Part shown: positions 62,553-64,000 of the stretch, one piece after another
Layout of the letters: every line of letters begins with the position of its first letter
Position numbering within the stretch: the stretch's first letter is position 1
Notes under the pieces: generated by a model
The model's database searches: none
Seen by the model: the letters and a program-made list of their open reading frames with translations, nothing else
Told to the model about the DNA's origin: nothing
NCBI GenBank assembly: GCA_013178375.1
Contig: JABLXQ010000009.1
Span: 18,347-82,346, forward strand
DNA: 64,000 nt
Source of the DNA: Gammaproteobacteria bacterium
GTDB lineage: Bacteria > Pseudomonadota > Gammaproteobacteria > Pseudomonadales > Ketobacteraceae
Reading direction: 5' to 3'
Made by a program: the position numbers and the translations under genes

Positions 62553-64000
62553 TCACCGCCGGCCTTTCAGCGGACTGCCGATCAGGCGCAGTTGCATGCC
62601 GCCGCCGGGGATGCGCAAATTGATATTGCCGGGAATGCCCAGCGCCGTAATGTTCACCGTCAGGTTGATGGGGCTCACAGTGGCCGGCTCGATCAGGATG
62701 CGGCCGTCCTCCAGGAAGCTGACCGGCCCCTTGATGACAACGCTGAGCGGACTGCTGTGCAGGTTATGGCTGACGATTCCGCCCAGAATCGCCATGTCCG
62801 GCGCATCCATGTACAGGTTCAGTTGCGCCACAAACTGCGGCTCGTCCACCCCCGCTTCCTGCACGATATAACCGGTGATCGGGCCACCAGTCTCCCGCAG
62901 GCGCAGCACATTGATGCCGGTATTCACCAGGCCGATGGAAATGCCGATGGCCGATGCGTTCAGACCGATGGAAGTGCCATACAAAATACCGGGATTGATC
63001 CGCACCGGAATCTGGCTTTCGCCCGCCAGCGTCATGCCCCAGGTGCTGCCGTCGATGCCGAGCGGTTCCGGCTGACCGACGCTCACAGGCAGCGAGCCGT
63101 TCAGGTAAATCGTGGGATCACCCACCAGCACCACGTTGCTGAGAATGCCGCCGAAGCCGGTCACCGTCACATCCGCGCGGTTGGCCGGCTGCGCCACCTC
63201 GCCGCCATTCACAAACCCGTTGCCGTTGCTGTCGGTGGACGGTTCCAGCTTCAGCGGCAGATACACATCGTCGTTGGCGGCCACGCCACGGAACCGGATC
63301 AGCAGATTGCTGCCACCGGCATCCGCCGCTTCGGCGCCGTTGAGCGGATCGGGATTCAGCGGCAGGTTGTTGCTGCCGCACACTTCAGTGGCCGAGTCGC
63401 AGGTGGCATTGCCGCCGCCCATCAGGGTCAGGCGGTAATCAGTGCCCGCCACCCAGGGCTGGGTCGGCTTGAAGCGGAACGACCGGGTGTCGGCCATCAG
63501 CGAACCTGCCACCACGCCGGTGCAGTTGCCGCTGCCGTCCAGGATTTCCACCCGCACCCGGCCGCTGTTGCAACTGCTGCCTGCCACCAGCGTGGCAGTA
63601 TTCATCGCCTGGTTGAATTGCACATCCAGGTAACCGTCCGCCGGCATATCGAACGGCTGGTAATTGGTGTCGCCGCCCAGCCCGCCAGCGCAGTGGCCCG
63701 GGCTGGCATAACTGCTGCCGGTCAGTGTGCAGCCGGCACCGCCGTTGATCGAACTCACCATCGGCCCCACCGCGCCACTGGCAGACGGATTTTCCGTGGT
63801 GAACTGGATCATGCCGTCACCACCGGTGGCATCGGCGCCATCCAGCACCAGCAGATTGTGGTTGTCACTGATGTCGGTGAGCGCCCCCAGGGTGATGCGA
63901 TACTGGTGGCCGAACGTCAGCGCCGCATCCGGTTTCAGCAGCACGGTGCTGCCGTCAAAGGTCAGCTGGAACGGCACCAGTGCATTGCCATTGCTCAGAT
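62553..64000 (-). CDS. Secreted Ig-like domain protein, 5' end outside window
   Basis: The last 482 codons of a larger gene; the frame is open to the window edge, so the N-terminus is missing. Visible are strand-rich segments of bacterial Ig-like type: VPFQLTFDGSTVLLKPDAALTFGHQYRITL, and a later YLDVQFNQAMNTATL followed by FRFKPTQPWVAGTDYRLTL, which match the Big_5-like pattern. Cysteine pairs (CNSGRVRVEILDGSGNC and CDSATEVC) may form disulphides. The C-terminal 130 residues are glycine- and asparagine-rich strands. It is upstream of the OmpW-type gene in the same operon and is probably a cell-surface protein. No catalytic motif is seen. Confidence 0.78.
   Translation of the reverse strand, partial: LSNGNALVPFQLTFDGSTVLLKPDAALTFGHQYRITLGALTDISDNHNLLVLDGADATGGDGMIQFTTENPSASGAVGPMVSSINGGAGCTLTGSSYASPGHCAGGLGGDTNYQPFDMPADGYLDVQFNQAMNTATLVAGSSCNSGRVRVEILDGSGNCTGVVAGSLMADTRSFRFKPTQPWVAGTDYRLTLMGGGNATCDSATEVCGSNNLPLNPDPLNGAEAADAGGSNLLIRFRGVAANDDVYLPLKLEPSTDSNGNGFVNGGEVAQPANRADVTVTGFGGILSNVVLVGDPTIYLNGSLPVSVGQPEPLGIDGSTWGMTLAGESQIPVRINPGILYGTSIGLNASAIGISIGLVNTGINVLRLRETGGPITGYIVQEAGVDEPQFVAQLNLYMDAPDMAILGGIVSHNLHSSPLSVVIKGPVSFLEDGRILIEPATVSPINLTVNITALGIPGNINLRIPGGGMQLRLIGSPLKGRR

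Overview
The window reads as chromosomal DNA from a Gram-negative, aerobic gammaproteobacterium, probably of the Marinobacter/Alcanivorax/Pseudomonas-like group. Supporting signs are a Lpp/OprI-type lipoprotein, OmpW, L,D-transpeptidases, the 531-residue class of isocitrate lyase, a bifunctional PutA without a DNA-binding N-terminus, a two-domain fatty acyl-CoA reductase of the kind known from Marinobacter, and a glnE-ilvE pair beside a lipopolysaccharide-type glycosyltransferase locus, an order known from Pseudomonas. No rRNA, tRNA, CRISPR array, transposase or phage gene was recognised. The genus assignment is inference.

Layout. (1) About 1-9534, all minus strand: a surface-glycan gene set with gmd and rmd (GDP-D-rhamnose route), an FkbM methyltransferase, three GT4-type glycosyltransferases, an MsbA/PglK-like ABC exporter and a GT2 enzyme. 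The part up to about 8.6 kb is clearly AT-richer than the rest. (2) 9826-15320, plus strand: ugd, two glycosyltransferases, a YrbL-type kinase and a third GT4. (3) 15327-23482, minus strand: an ELM1-family protein, ilvE, glnE, a GT-C-like membrane protein and an acyltransferase. (4) 23670-33312: an orphan GspE/PilB ATPase, a YqhA membrane protein, a DUF1302/DUF1329 outer-membrane pair, a NifZ-domain protein, a LysR regulator divergent from an O-methyltransferase, and a DUF938 methyltransferase. (5) 33380-35504: two divergent L,D-transpeptidases, one closely resembling the ErfK/YbiS enzymes that attach Braun lipoprotein to peptidoglycan, beside a Lpp-like lipoprotein ending in lysine. (6) 35896-50485: aceA, a LVIVD-repeat lipoprotein, putA coupled to a NorE/NorF-like pair, a fatty acyl-CoA reductase with a palindromic upstream site, a lipoprotein/DUF4282 pair, argA and a tandem DsbA-fold protein. 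(7) 50565-64000: a DUF2059 protein, a WYL regulator, a VOC protein, a small secreted protein, a hybrid histidine kinase, an RND/MMPL transporter, a DUF748 protein, OmpW and an Ig-like protein cut by the window edge.

How it fits together. Most genes concern the cell envelope: making and exporting surface glycan, finishing the lipopolysaccharide core, tying the outer membrane to peptidoglycan, and moving lipids or hydrophobic molecules. A second theme is carbon and nitrogen metabolism: glyoxylate shunt, proline oxidation, arginine and branched-chain amino acid synthesis, and glutamine synthetase control. The observations most worth following are the transpeptidase/lipoprotein module, the nearly identical promoters before putA and argA, the perfect dyad before the fatty acyl-CoA reductase gene, an orphan NifZ-domain gene, and an 18-bp tandem repeat that copies the end of a coding region with its stop codon. 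No complete system that I would call previously undescribed was identified.
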